From Polyangium mundeleinium (GTDB taxonomy: Bacteria; Myxococcota_A; Polyangia; Polyangiales; Polyangiaceae), in NCBI RefSeq assembly GCF_028369105.1, contig NZ_JAQNDO010000001.1:8216501-8280500 (forward strand): a stretch of 64,000 nt of DNA, in the 5' to 3' direction. How positions within the stretch are numbered: position 1 is the first letter of the stretch; every line of letters starts with the position of its first letter. Below the pieces are notes generated by a model, which saw only the letters and a list, made by a program, of their open reading frames with translations, was not told the DNA's origin and made no database searches. The translations under genes and the position numbers were made by a program. This document shows, piece after piece, positions 43,048 through 54,105 of this stretch.

Positions 43048-43509
43048 ATGCGTGGAACAAGGCGAGCCATTCGTATTGCGGTGCTCTTCGCCGCGCTCGG
43101 GACGATGTCCGGGACGATCGACGTGGCCTCTGCGGGCCAGGTCCGCGGCCCCATCGACAGCGACGGCGACGGCATTTCGGACATGTCCGACAACTGCCCG
43201 CAGGTCGCGAATCCGTCGCAATCCGATTGCGACGGCGACGGGAGCGGCGACGCGTGCGACGCGGCGAGCGTGATTTCCGAGCAAAAGGTGAACGTCACGC
43301 CCGACATGGAGAGCTGCCTGCAGTACAAGTTCCACGGCTGCGCCGGGTCGAAGCGGGCGATGGTGCAATACCAGTGTCTCGCGCGCGGGACGTCCTGGAC
43401 CGAGAATCGCTGGTGCACGAGCGGGCAGGTGCAGCGGAGCAACACGTCGAACTTCCAGACGTGGGAGTATTACCTCCGCAACGTGCCGTGGCCCTCGTGC
43501 GCGGAGTGA
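43048..43509 (+). CDS. secreted protein with thrombospondin type-3 repeats
   Basis: A 153-residue exported protein (signal IRIAVLFAALGTMSG to about residue 30). Residues 37-71 are calcium-binding TSP3 repeats: DSDGDGISDMSDNCPQVANP and CDGDGSGDACD. The rest is a Cys-containing domain (MESCLQYKFHGCAGSKRAMV, then YQCLARGTSWTENRWC). AGGGG precedes the start. The gene ends 9 bp from the convergent beta-helix gene, and a GGCTC/GAGCC stem spans the gap. A surface or matrix role is likely but not shown. Confidence 0.83.
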   Translation: MRGTRRAIRIAVLFAALGTMSGTIDVASAGQVRGPIDSDGDGISDMSDNCPQVANPSQSDCDGDGSGDACDAASVISEQKVNVTPDMESCLQYKFHGCAGSKRAMVQYQCLARGTSWTENRWCTSGQVQRSNTSNFQTWEYYLRNVPWPSCAE

Positions 43510-43518
43510 AGGCTCGGA

Positions 43519-44844
43519 TCAGAGCCCGGGGACGATATCCTCAGGCTTGATCCCTTGCATGAACCAGCCGCCCATGGCGCCGCCGAACGCGCCGGGCTCG
43601 GGGCTCGCGTTTTCCATGTTGTGAAGGCCCTCGATGGGGCAGCCGAGGCCGGCCGCGCCGAGGTCGACGCCGAGGCGGAAATCGTTATCGTCGGGCGAGG
43701 GGAACGCCGGATCGAGGATCACGTTGCCATCCTTGCCGAGGACGACACGTTCGCCGACCTCGTCCACGTCGAAGAAGACGTTGCAACGAATACGCCCGGT
43801 CTGGACGGCCTCGTGATCGACGCCGAAGCTCGACTTGACGACGATGTTGTTGAGGATGTCGAGGTACGCGGCCTGGCTGCCGATGGAGAGCTGGGGGTTG
43901 TCGTAAAAGACGTTGTTCGCGAGGAGCGCGTAATCCTGCAGGTGATTGCCGGCGAAGGCCACGCGGTTGCCGAGGAAGAGGTTGTTGTGGACGATGCCGC
44001 GGGCGTGGAAATAGAGCATCACGCCGATGTCGTTGCCCTCGATGATGTTCTGCGTGACCTGGATGCTCGTCTCGGCGCAGGGGCCGGGCTCCCCGAACGT
44101 GTCGGCGGACGAGCCGTGGCCATCGCCGTAGATCGCGGCGCGATACCAATCGCCGGAGCATGCGAAGGGATCGTCAGGCTGCCCGCAGCCCTCGCCTTGC
44201 CCCACGTTGCGTAGGGTGAAGCCGCGGACGACGACGTCCTCGGCGCCCGTGAAATCGATGAGGTTCTGCAGAAGGCCGTCGCCGTCGAGGATGGTCTGAA
44301 ACGCGCCCGCACCGACGAGGCGAACGCCTGAGCGCAGGCGAAGGTGCTCGTGATACGTGCCCGGGTGGACGTACACGCGATCGCCGGGCGCGGCGGCGTC
44401 GATCGCGGCCTGGATCGTGGCGAACGCGGTCGGGACTTCGAGGACCTCGGGCACCCCCTTGCCGATCGGCGGCAAGCAATACGAGGACGCGCCATGCGAC
44501 TCGAAGAGGGTGCCCTGGGTGCCGAGGACGGAGAACGAGAGGGCGCCGGCCTGCGCGAGCGGGAGGGTGATCGAGCTCTTGTCCGCGGAGACCGGGAGGA
44601 TCTCTTCGACGGCGGGTTGGTCCGGGAAGAGGCGGACGATATCGAGGACGCCGTCGTGACCGTGGAGGAGGTCGGCGATGGGGAGGGTGATTTCGGTGAG
44701 GGGCTCGGGGCCGGGCGGATTCGGCACGGGCCCGGGGCCATCGCCGGGGGACACGCCCCCGGTGCCGCCGGGGTCACAAGCGGCGGAGGCGAGCGCGAGA
44801 GAAGTGAGGAGGATGAGGAAGGAAGTACGAGAAGAAGGAAGCAT
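43519..44844 (-). CDS. right-handed beta-helix lipoprotein
   Basis: A 441-residue exported protein with a signal and lipobox (LALASAAC, Cys23) and a Gly/Pro linker. After a beta-rich domain with SITLPLAQAGALSFSVLGTQ, the parallel beta-helix begins: FATIQAAIDAAAPGDRVYVH, PGTYHEHLRLRSGVRLVGAG, DVVVRGFTLRNVG, ITQNIIEGNDIGVMLYF-type coils, NNLFLGNRVAFAGNHL and NNVFYDNPQLSIGSQ. The fold is that of pectate-lyase-like and NosD-like proteins. I do not see a convincing set of catalytic residues, so substrate binding or lyase activity is open. It converges on the TSP3 gene. Confidence 0.85.
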   Translation of the reverse strand: MLPSSRTSFLILLTSLALASAACDPGGTGGVSPGDGPGPVPNPPGPEPLTEITLPIADLLHGHDGVLDIVRLFPDQPAVEEILPVSADKSSITLPLAQAGALSFSVLGTQGTLFESHGASSYCLPPIGKGVPEVLEVPTAFATIQAAIDAAAPGDRVYVHPGTYHEHLRLRSGVRLVGAGAFQTILDGDGLLQNLIDFTGAEDVVVRGFTLRNVGQGEGCGQPDDPFACSGDWYRAAIYGDGHGSSADTFGEPGPCAETSIQVTQNIIEGNDIGVMLYFHARGIVHNNLFLGNRVAFAGNHLQDYALLANNVFYDNPQLSIGSQAAYLDILNNIVVKSSFGVDHEAVQTGRIRCNVFFDVDEVGERVVLGKDGNVILDPAFPSPDDNDFRLGVDLGAAGLGCPIEGLHNMENASPEPGAFGGAMGGWFMQGIKPEDIVPGL

Positions 44845-44922
44845 GCGGTCAGGATAACACGAGGGGCTGAGGCGGAGCTCCTCGCCGTCGTCCCCGCCCC
44901 CTCCCAGGTTATCCTCCCCCTC

Positions 44923-45678
44923 GTGCACGACCTCACCGGCCTGCTCCGCAACGGCATCGGCGTCGGCATCCCCGTCCTCGTCGGCGTGGCGTTTGCCCTC
45001 GCGTCGTTCCGTGAATCCAAGCGCGTCCAGCGCGAAAACGAGCGGCGCGCCAAGGTCGGCAACGAAGTCCGCGTGCCCGGCGATCTCAGCCCGGGCTTCG
45101 CGCGTCTCCGCGTCCGCGTCATCGACGCCGGCAGCGCTGCGCGCGTCAACCTGGGCACTTCCGTCGAGTCTGCCGAGGACCTCTCGGGCGCACCCGAGCT
45201 CGAAACCGTGGACGTCCTCCTCGCCGACGACAGCGGCCGCACGTTTCGACTGCCCGCCGGCCATCGCCTCAAGGTCTACGCCTTCGGCGGCGCGCGCCGC
45301 CATCTGACCGAGTCGGTCACCACCGAGGACGGGGGCGTCCATCAGCGCTTCTCCTTCGAGGTCGGCCCCGCGCAAAGCTTCGTCCTCGCCTGCAAGCTCC
45401 CCGAAGCCTCGGCCGGCAACCATCCCTTTCGGCAGGCCGACGACGCGGCGGTGCTGCTCCCGGTGGGGGATCGATTCGAGATCAACCCTCCGCCGGAAAA
45501 GGCGCAGACGAGCGACGTCGGCTGCATCGTGGTTCCGTGCCTCGTCGTAGGCGTCGTCGCCGCGACGGTCCCTGAGCACACGGGATGGCGCGTCGCCGGA
45601 TGGGTCGTTTGGCTGATGTGTGTGCTGCTCGGGCTCGTCGGACGCTCGGTCGCGAACGACACCCTGCCGAAGGCGTAG
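44923..45678 (+). CDS. hypothetical membrane protein
   Basis: A 251-residue protein with an N-terminal membrane helix (GIGVGIPVLVGVAFALASF), a soluble beta-rich middle (ETVDVLLADDSGRTFRLPAG, VHQRFSFEVGPAQSFVLACK) and two adjacent C-terminal helices (GCIVVPCLVVGVVAATV and VAGWVVWLMCVLLGLVG). GTG 44923 is the only reasonable start after an upstream non-coding stretch, 78 bp from the divergent beta-helix gene start. No family is recognised. It ends just before the 124-bp palindrome. Confidence 0.72.
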   Translation: MHDLTGLLRNGIGVGIPVLVGVAFALASFRESKRVQRENERRAKVGNEVRVPGDLSPGFARLRVRVIDAGSAARVNLGTSVESAEDLSGAPELETVDVLLADDSGRTFRLPAGHRLKVYAFGGARRHLTESVTTEDGGVHQRFSFEVGPAQSFVLACKLPEASAGNHPFRQADDAAVLLPVGDRFEINPPPEKAQTSDVGCIVVPCLVVGVVAATVPEHTGWRVAGWVVWLMCVLLGLVGRSVANDTLPKA

Positions 45679-45691
45679 AGGCGGGGATATC

Positions 45692-45813
45692 AGCAGGGGG
45701 CTGAGAAGCGCAGCGAGCGCCTCGAAGCTAGGGAGGGCGACGCAGGAATACTCCCGTATTCCGAGGAGCCCGACCGACGATTCGAGGCGCGCAGCAAGCT
45801 TATCAGCCCCCTG

Positions 45814-45815
<2 letters not shown>
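45692..45815. repeat. 124-bp symmetrical palindrome
   Basis: AGCAGGGGGCTGA at 45692-45704 is the exact reverse complement of 45803-45815. The centre is GGAATAC-TCCC-GTATTCC at 45745-45762. Both pairs share the same midpoint (45753.5), and matching CCTCGAA and GGGC blocks lie between. It fills the gap between convergent genes, and its right end covers the stop codon of the RND gene. Confidence 0.92.
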
Positions 45816-49002
<3,187 letters not shown>

Positions 49003-49005
49003 GGG

Positions 49006-50235
49006 TTACTTCGCTCCGGACGCAGCGACGTTCACGTCGGCGCCGTCCTGCAAGAGGTCGACTCGCTCGGTCGCGACCTCGTCGTTCGGGCCGACGTTGC
49101 CGCGGATCTCCACCTCGCCGTCGATCTCGCGGCCGAGCGTCACGATGCGCTCGACGACGCGGTTGCCCGAACGAACGAAGACGCGGCTCGCGCTGCCGCT
49201 GGATCCGACGGCGGCGCGGGGGACGAAGATCGCGTTCGTGTCGGCCTCGCCGAGCTCGACGTACGCGCGCGCGAAGTAGCCGGGCTTGAGCTGGCCGTCC
49301 GCGTTCGCGACCTCCGCCTCGATCGGCAGCGTGCGCGACTGCGCCTTGAGGCTCGCGCCGACGCGCTTGACGGTGCCCTTGAAGGTCTTGCCCGGGTGCG
49401 CCGAGACGGTGAGCGTCACCTCCTTGCCAGCCGTGACCTTCGACGCGTCCGTCTCCGGCACGTCGATACGCAGCCGCAGGGTCTCGTCGCGCACGACGAC
49501 GGCGACGACCTTGCCCATCGGCGCGAACTCGCCGACCGTGGCGCGGCGCTCGGCGACGGCGCCGTCGAAGGGTGCGCGGATGCTCGTGTCGGCGACCGAT
49601 TTGCGCGCGAGGTTCGCCTGGGACTGCGCGGCCGCGAGCCCTGCCCAGCCTTGCATCGCGCCGTTCAGCGCGCCCTCGTACTGCGCGCGGGCCTGCTCGG
49701 CGCGGGATCGCGCCTGATCCCACTGCGAGGCAGAGATGGATCCGCCCTCGTAGAGCTTCTTCGTCCGGTCGGCCTCGGACACGGCGAGGTCCATGCCCTC
49801 CTTCGCGGCGCGGACCTCGGCGACGTTGTTCGGATCGAACTTCTGGCCCGCCTTCACGCCGAGCTTGGCCAATGCCTGGGTCGCGGACGCGTCGGCGGCT
49901 TGCGCGCGCAGGGCCGGATCGCGGCTGTCGAGTTGCACGAGGATGTCGCCCTTCTTCACGCGCGTGCCGACGTCGATCTCGACCTTCGTGACGATGCCGG
50001 AGGTCGCGGAGGCGACCTCGCTGGTCTCGTCGGCGGCGAGCGTGCCGGTCAGCTCGAGCGTGGGCGAGAGCTTGCGCTCGGTGACCTTCGCGAACTTGAC
50101 CGCCGGCGCGGGCTCGGCGGTGGCGCTCTCCGCGGGTTTGGCCTTCTGCTCGGCGTTCTTCTTGGCGCACGAGGGCGTGAGCGAAAGAAGCAGCGCGAGC
50201 GCGGCGGCGTACGCGGGTTGATCAAGACGCATCAT
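49006..50235 (-). CDS. RND periplasmic adaptor lipoprotein, system 1
   Basis: A 409-residue membrane-fusion protein (AcrA type). Lipoprotein signal: AAALALLLSLTPSC. The barrel-sandwich halves are GTLAADETSEVASATSGIVT with KVEIDVGTRVKKGDILVQLD, and SIRAPFDGAVAERRATVGEF. The helical hairpin between them is a typical Ala/Gln-rich coiled coil (QARSRAEQARAQYEGA). A beta-barrel and membrane-proximal domain follow. Its start codon overlaps the TetR stop (ATGA). It bridges the pump at 45814 to an outer-membrane channel encoded elsewhere. Confidence 0.94.
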   Translation of the reverse strand: MMRLDQPAYAAALALLLSLTPSCAKKNAEQKAKPAESATAEPAPAVKFAKVTERKLSPTLELTGTLAADETSEVASATSGIVTKVEIDVGTRVKKGDILVQLDSRDPALRAQAADASATQALAKLGVKAGQKFDPNNVAEVRAAKEGMDLAVSEADRTKKLYEGGSISASQWDQARSRAEQARAQYEGALNGAMQGWAGLAAAQSQANLARKSVADTSIRAPFDGAVAERRATVGEFAPMGKVVAVVVRDETLRLRIDVPETDASKVTAGKEVTLTVSAHPGKTFKGTVKRVGASLKAQSRTLPIEAEVANADGQLKPGYFARAYVELGEADTNAIFVPRAAVGSSGSASRVFVRSGNRVVERIVTLGREIDGEVEIRGNVGPNDEVATERVDLLQDGADVNVAASGAK

Positions 50236-50921
50236 CGTTCTCCAAGATCGCTTTCATCACGCGGGCGCTCGGGGCGATCGGCCCTGCCCGCGCCGTTCAA
50301 ATAAAGATCCACGAGGAGCGAGGCCTCGGCTTCGAGGTTCGGATGGCTCTGCTCCATGACCATGCCGATGGAGGAGGCGCGGATCAGGCCGCCGAGCATG
50401 CGCGCGAGCGGCACAGGATCCATCTGCCGGAGCGCGCCGCACGTGATCCCGTCGTTCACGAGGGCGAACGTGGTGGCGCGGAGCTTTTCGAAGTGCTCCA
50501 CGGCTTTTTCCTTGAGGATGCTCGACGCCGAGGCCGTGCCTTTCGCGAAGAGCCCGCAGTCGAGCGCGACCTGATGGAAGTCGCGGTGCTCGTCGACGAA
50601 CCGCAGCGTCCGGACGATGCAGCACCGGAGCTTTTGTTCGAAGGGCTCGGGATCCGTGGGATGCGGCCGCAGGCTCCCGATCATCTGCTCGAGGCGCACT
50701 TCGAGCAGCGCGTGGAGCACGTCTTCTTTCTGCTCAAAGTGGTTGTAGACGGTGCCGACGGCGATCCGCGCATGGTCGGCGATGTCCTGGATGCGCGCGC
50801 CGTGGAAGCCCTGCTTGGCGAAGACGTGCTCGGCGGCGTCGAGGATCGCGTTGCGGAAGAGCGCTTTGGCCTCGTCGCGGCGACGTGGAAGCGTTGTTCG
50901 TCGTGCGGACGAGTTGCTCAC
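50232..50921 (-). CDS. TetR-family regulator of RND system 1
   Basis: A 229-residue repressor. The N-terminal helix-turn-helix is AILDAAEHVFAKQGFHGARI then QDIADHARIAVGTVYNHFEQ; the C-terminal ligand-binding part is helical (LRCCIVRTLRFVDEHRDFHQ). It is the promoter-proximal gene of its own efflux operon, so autoregulation by pump substrates is likely. GTG 50921 is the start in frame; no good ribosome site is visible. An imperfect inverted repeat GAACG...CGTTC at 50946-50966 just upstream is a candidate operator. Confidence 0.92.
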   Translation of the reverse strand: MSNSSARRTTLPRRRDEAKALFRNAILDAAEHVFAKQGFHGARIQDIADHARIAVGTVYNHFEQKEDVLHALLEVRLEQMIGSLRPHPTDPEPFEQKLRCCIVRTLRFVDEHRDFHQVALDCGLFAKGTASASSILKEKAVEHFEKLRATTFALVNDGITCGALRQMDPVPLARMLGGLIRASSIGMVMEQSHPNLEAEASLLVDLYLNGAGRADRPERPRDESDLGER

Positions 50922-51009
50922 GGGATGAACCGTCGCTCATCTTTTGAACGAAGGCAACGAGCGTTCGCAGCAAATCTGTGTATTTGGGGGGATAACTAAC
51001 GAGATGGGG

Positions 51010-52071
51010 TCAGGATGCTGCGGAGCGTCGACGGCGAAGCCGTGAAGCACCCCACATCAGGCCAAGGAGTCCGAGTCCCGCGACCCCGGAACGCGCGTCG
51101 CCCGGGGCGCTGACCGCGCAGGACCCGTCGTCGCCGCTGCTACTGCCGCCGCTTCCACCTCCGCCGCCGCTTCCACCTGCGCCTCCGTTTCCACCTCCGC
51201 CGCCGCTTCCGCCTCCGCCGCCGCTCCCGCTTTCGTCGCAGACGCCGCCGGGGTGGACGTCGGCCGCGGTCCACATCGGCTCGTCGGGGGTCCACTGCGT
51301 CATGCCGGGCGGGTCGACGCGCACGTGGCAAGGCTGCGAAACCACAATGGATCCGCTGGATTGTCCCGCCGCGTCGTGGGTCGTCACGCGGAACGTGAAG
51401 GCCGTCGCGGGCTCCGCGCCTTTGAGTTCCTGGGCGAGTTTGTAGAACCGGAGCGCGCTGCCCGCGAACACCGAGCGGGTGAATGCGAGGTCCTGCATCG
51501 CCGCGTCCCGGAACGCCTCGATGCGCCACACCTCGGGCGCCGCATCCGCCGCTGCCGTGGCCGCGTCGGCGTGCAGAAAATACGCGAGATCACTGTCGGA
51601 CTGGCAATCGCCGACGCTCGCCTTGAAATCGGGGTAGTCGTAGACGTTGAAGAGCAGGCCCTTCACGGGCTCCGGCGCCGTCGTGTCCGGCGCGCTCGTC
51701 GTGAACGAAATCGATACCGGTTCACACGTTGCGCCCGGGGTGCAGAAATCGCCGCTGACCTTCACGACCTGGCCGATCGATGGGGTCGGGTCGATGCGCA
51801 CGACGAACCCGCCGAGGCCCTGGAGCGCCGCGTCCGCGACTGGCACGAACGACGCGGGGTAGCCGTCGACGGTGACCGTGACGGCGTCGAGCGAGATCGA
51901 ATGACCTGAAAAGAACAGCGCCGCGTTCACGGGGTACGTTGCCCCGTTCTCGGGGATGTGGTTGTAGAGGCCCGGCAGCGGGGGCGTGCAGGCGTCGGCA
52001 GGCTGTGGGGCCGCGAAGACGAGCGCAAAAGCCGCCGCGAGACCAAGCGACAAACGGGGGAGCATACGCAT
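51010..52071 (-). CDS. secreted protein with MYXO-CTERM-like tail
   Basis: A 353-residue exported protein. Signal peptide RLSLGLAAAFALVFAAPQPA; then an Ig-like start (YNHIPENGATYPVNAALFFS), a second beta domain (DTTAPEPVKGLLFNVYDYPD), a Gly/Ser-rich spacer, and a C-terminal sorting tail with a single Cys (GSCAVSAPGDARSG), hydrophobic helix (VAGLGLLGLMWGAS) and RLRRRR. This tail is the MYXO-CTERM architecture for lipid-anchored surface display after trimming. GAGGAGG stands 7 bases before ATG 52071. It is divergent from the TetR gene of RND system 2 and between the two pump operons, but no functional link is visible. Confidence 0.88.
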   Translation of the reverse strand: MRMLPRLSLGLAAAFALVFAAPQPADACTPPLPGLYNHIPENGATYPVNAALFFSGHSISLDAVTVTVDGYPASFVPVADAALQGLGGFVVRIDPTPSIGQVVKVSGDFCTPGATCEPVSISFTTSAPDTTAPEPVKGLLFNVYDYPDFKASVGDCQSDSDLAYFLHADAATAAADAAPEVWRIEAFRDAAMQDLAFTRSVFAGSALRFYKLAQELKGAEPATAFTFRVTTHDAAGQSSGSIVVSQPCHVRVDPPGMTQWTPDEPMWTAADVHPGGVCDESGSGGGGGSGGGGGNGGAGGSGGGGGSGGSSSGDDGSCAVSAPGDARSGVAGLGLLGLMWGASRLRRRRSAAS

Positions 52072-52166
52072 GGGAAGCCTCCTCGGAGAAGCAAGGACGC
52101 CCCATCGTATCGCGGAAGCCGAGGGGGCCCGAGCCCTCTTGACCGGAAAGAGGCATCCCCCCATAG

Positions 52167-52180
52167 TGACCCACCGGTCA
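52167..52180. promoter_or_regulatory. candidate TetR operator
   Basis: TGACCCACCGGTCA has perfect 5-base arms (TGACC/GGTCA) around 4 bases and ends 3 bases before the TetR start codon at 52184. Similar TGACC-N4-GGTCA sites occur at TetR-controlled efflux promoters. Binding here would block transcription of the operon. Confidence 0.65.
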
Positions 52181-52183
52181 GTA

Positions 52184-52879
52184 ATGCCTCGTATCGCCGA
52201 TCCACGCGCGCGCATCGACCTCCTCCGGGCCGCTGAAGCGATCTTCGCCGAGAACGGCCTCGCCGCAGCCAAGGTCGAAGACATCACGATCCGAGCAGGC
52301 GTGTCGAAAGGCGCGTTCTACCTGCATTTCAAGAGCAAGCAGGACTGCTTCCGGCAGATCGTGGAGGGCGTCGTGGCGCGGCTCGCGTCGTGCGTGGAGG
52401 GCGGGCGCTTCGACGTGTGTCCGCCGGCCGAGAGCCTCGAGGTGCTCCTCGAGAGCCGCCTCGCCCACGTCGTCGAGCTGCTCGAGTTTTGCTGGCAAAA
52501 CCGTGGGATCCTGGGGATGATCCTGACCGGGGGAGGCGGGACGCCGTACGCGTATCTGATCGACGCGTTCACCGATCGAATCGAGCGGCAGAGCGAGACG
52601 TGGCTGCGGCACAGCGTGGAGGTGGGGCTCTACCGTGACGACATCGAGCCGGCGATCTGCGCGCGGCTCATCGCAGGCACGCACGAGCGGCTGGTGCGCG
52701 AGATCATCAAGCAGCCGCGGCGCCCGGACATCGAGGGCTGGGCGCGTCAAGCGCAGGATTTGCTCACGCGCGGGCTCTTCTCCGTGGCGGCGAGCGCGGT
52801 AGTTGACCGGACGGTCACGAAGAACCGGGAGCGGGAAGAAGGCCCGCGAGAACCCAGGTCGAGGGCGAAGGCAGGATGA
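52184..52879 (+). CDS. TetR-family regulator of RND system 2
   Basis: A 231-residue regulator. The DNA-binding domain is IDLLRAAEAIFAENGLAAAK then VEDITIRAGVSKGAFYLHFK; the C-terminal domain is helical (VVELLEFCWQNRGILGMILT). ATG 52184 starts directly after the palindrome at 52167-52180, consistent with autorepression. The stop overlaps the adaptor ATG (ATGA), so the regulator, adaptor and pump are one unit. It is not a close duplicate of the system 1 regulator. Confidence 0.93.
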   Translation: MPRIADPRARIDLLRAAEAIFAENGLAAAKVEDITIRAGVSKGAFYLHFKSKQDCFRQIVEGVVARLASCVEGGRFDVCPPAESLEVLLESRLAHVVELLEFCWQNRGILGMILTGGGGTPYAYLIDAFTDRIERQSETWLRHSVEVGLYRDDIEPAICARLIAGTHERLVREIIKQPRRPDIEGWARQAQDLLTRGLFSVAASAVVDRTVTKNREREEGPREPRSRAKAG

Positions 52880-54072
52880 GCACCGTGGCAACGACGGGTA
52901 CGACGAAAAAGTTTGGCGCCGGCAAGCTGATCGCCCTTGCGATCGTGCTGGGCACCGGGGGGCTGATCGGGGTCCGGGTCAAGGCCAAGATGGACCAGAA
53001 AAAGGCCATCGAGGCGCAATCGGCCGTGACGGCCGAGCACGCCGCGGCGCCCGGCAATCCAGCGGCGCCTCCGAAGGTGACGGCGCGCGGAGGCACGCTG
53101 ATCGCGAAGCCCGAGGCGATGCGCTGGCAGCCGAGGGTCGCCGTGACGGGCACGCTGGAGCCGATTCAGCAGGCCGACGTGGGCTTCAAAGCCGGCGGGC
53201 GGCTGCTCGCGATCAAGGCGAAGATCGGCGACGTCGTGAAGACGGGGCAGGTCCTCGGCGTGGTCGACGCGTCGGAGTCCTCGGCGCAGGCGAACGTCGC
53301 GCAGACGGGCGTACGCGTGGCCGAGGTCTCGCTCGAAATGGCGAAGGACGCGCAAAGGCGCTCGGATACGCTCTTCCAGCAGAACGCGGTGCCCGAGGCG
53401 GAGAAGACGACGGCGACGCAGCGGGCGCTGCTCGCGGCGGCGCAGCTCGAACAGGCACGCGCGCAGGCGCGGCTCGCGTCGGTGTCGATCGGCAATGCGA
53501 CGCTCACGGCGCCCTTCGGCGGGCTCGTGACGCGCGCGCCGAACGGCATCGGCAAGATCGTCGCGCCGGGCGAGCCGCTGTATCACGTCGAAGACACGTC
53601 GGTGCTGAAGCTCTCGGCCTCGGTCTCCGAGAACGACGCGAACGTGTTCGAGGTCGGCGCCGCGGTGTCGATCGACGGCGCGCCGAAGGCCACGGGCAAG
53701 GTGACGGCGGTGCTCGGCTCGCTCGATCCGCAGACGCGCAGGGTGCCGGTGATCGCGGAGATCCCGAATGGGCCCGAGGTCGGGATGCTCTCGGGCTCGT
53801 TCGTTCGCGCGCAGATCGTGGCCGCAGAGACGATCGAGGTGCTGCGGCTCCCCGCTTCGGCGCTTCGGCCCGGGGCGCAGGACGAGATCGTCGTGGTGCA
53901 GGACGGCAAGGCGCACCTCGTGCGCGTTTCGTTCACGATCGCGCCCGACGGCTCGCTCTACGTGCGCAAGGGGCTCGAGGCCGGGGCGTCCGTCGTGGCG
54001 AACCCGAGCCCCGAGGTGAAGGAAGGCGAAGCGCTCGATCTCGGACCCGCGGCGGCGGCGCCCGCGAAGTGA
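52876..54072 (+). CDS. RND periplasmic adaptor, system 2
   Basis: A 398-residue membrane-fusion protein anchored by one N-terminal helix (GKLIALAIVLGTGGLIGVRV) instead of lipid, unlike the system 1 adaptor. The core has VAVTGTLEPIQQADVGFKAG with GRLLAIKAKIGDVVKTGQVL, an Ala-rich hairpin, and SIGNATLTAPFGGLVTRAPN. The barrel and membrane-proximal domains follow (LSASVSENDANVFEVG, VLRLPASALRPGAQDEIVVV). It lies between the TetR gene (4-base overlap) and the pump gene (33 bp). Confidence 0.93.
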   Translation: MSTVATTGTTKKFGAGKLIALAIVLGTGGLIGVRVKAKMDQKKAIEAQSAVTAEHAAAPGNPAAPPKVTARGGTLIAKPEAMRWQPRVAVTGTLEPIQQADVGFKAGGRLLAIKAKIGDVVKTGQVLGVVDASESSAQANVAQTGVRVAEVSLEMAKDAQRRSDTLFQQNAVPEAEKTTATQRALLAAAQLEQARAQARLASVSIGNATLTAPFGGLVTRAPNGIGKIVAPGEPLYHVEDTSVLKLSASVSENDANVFEVGAAVSIDGAPKATGKVTAVLGSLDPQTRRVPVIAEIPNGPEVGMLSGSFVRAQIVAAETIEVLRLPASALRPGAQDEIVVVQDGKAHLVRVSFTIAPDGSLYVRKGLEAGASVVANPSPEVKEGEALDLGPAAAAPAK

Positions 54073-54105
54073 TCGGCTGAATTACCAGGCGAACGAGGAC
54101 ATCTC

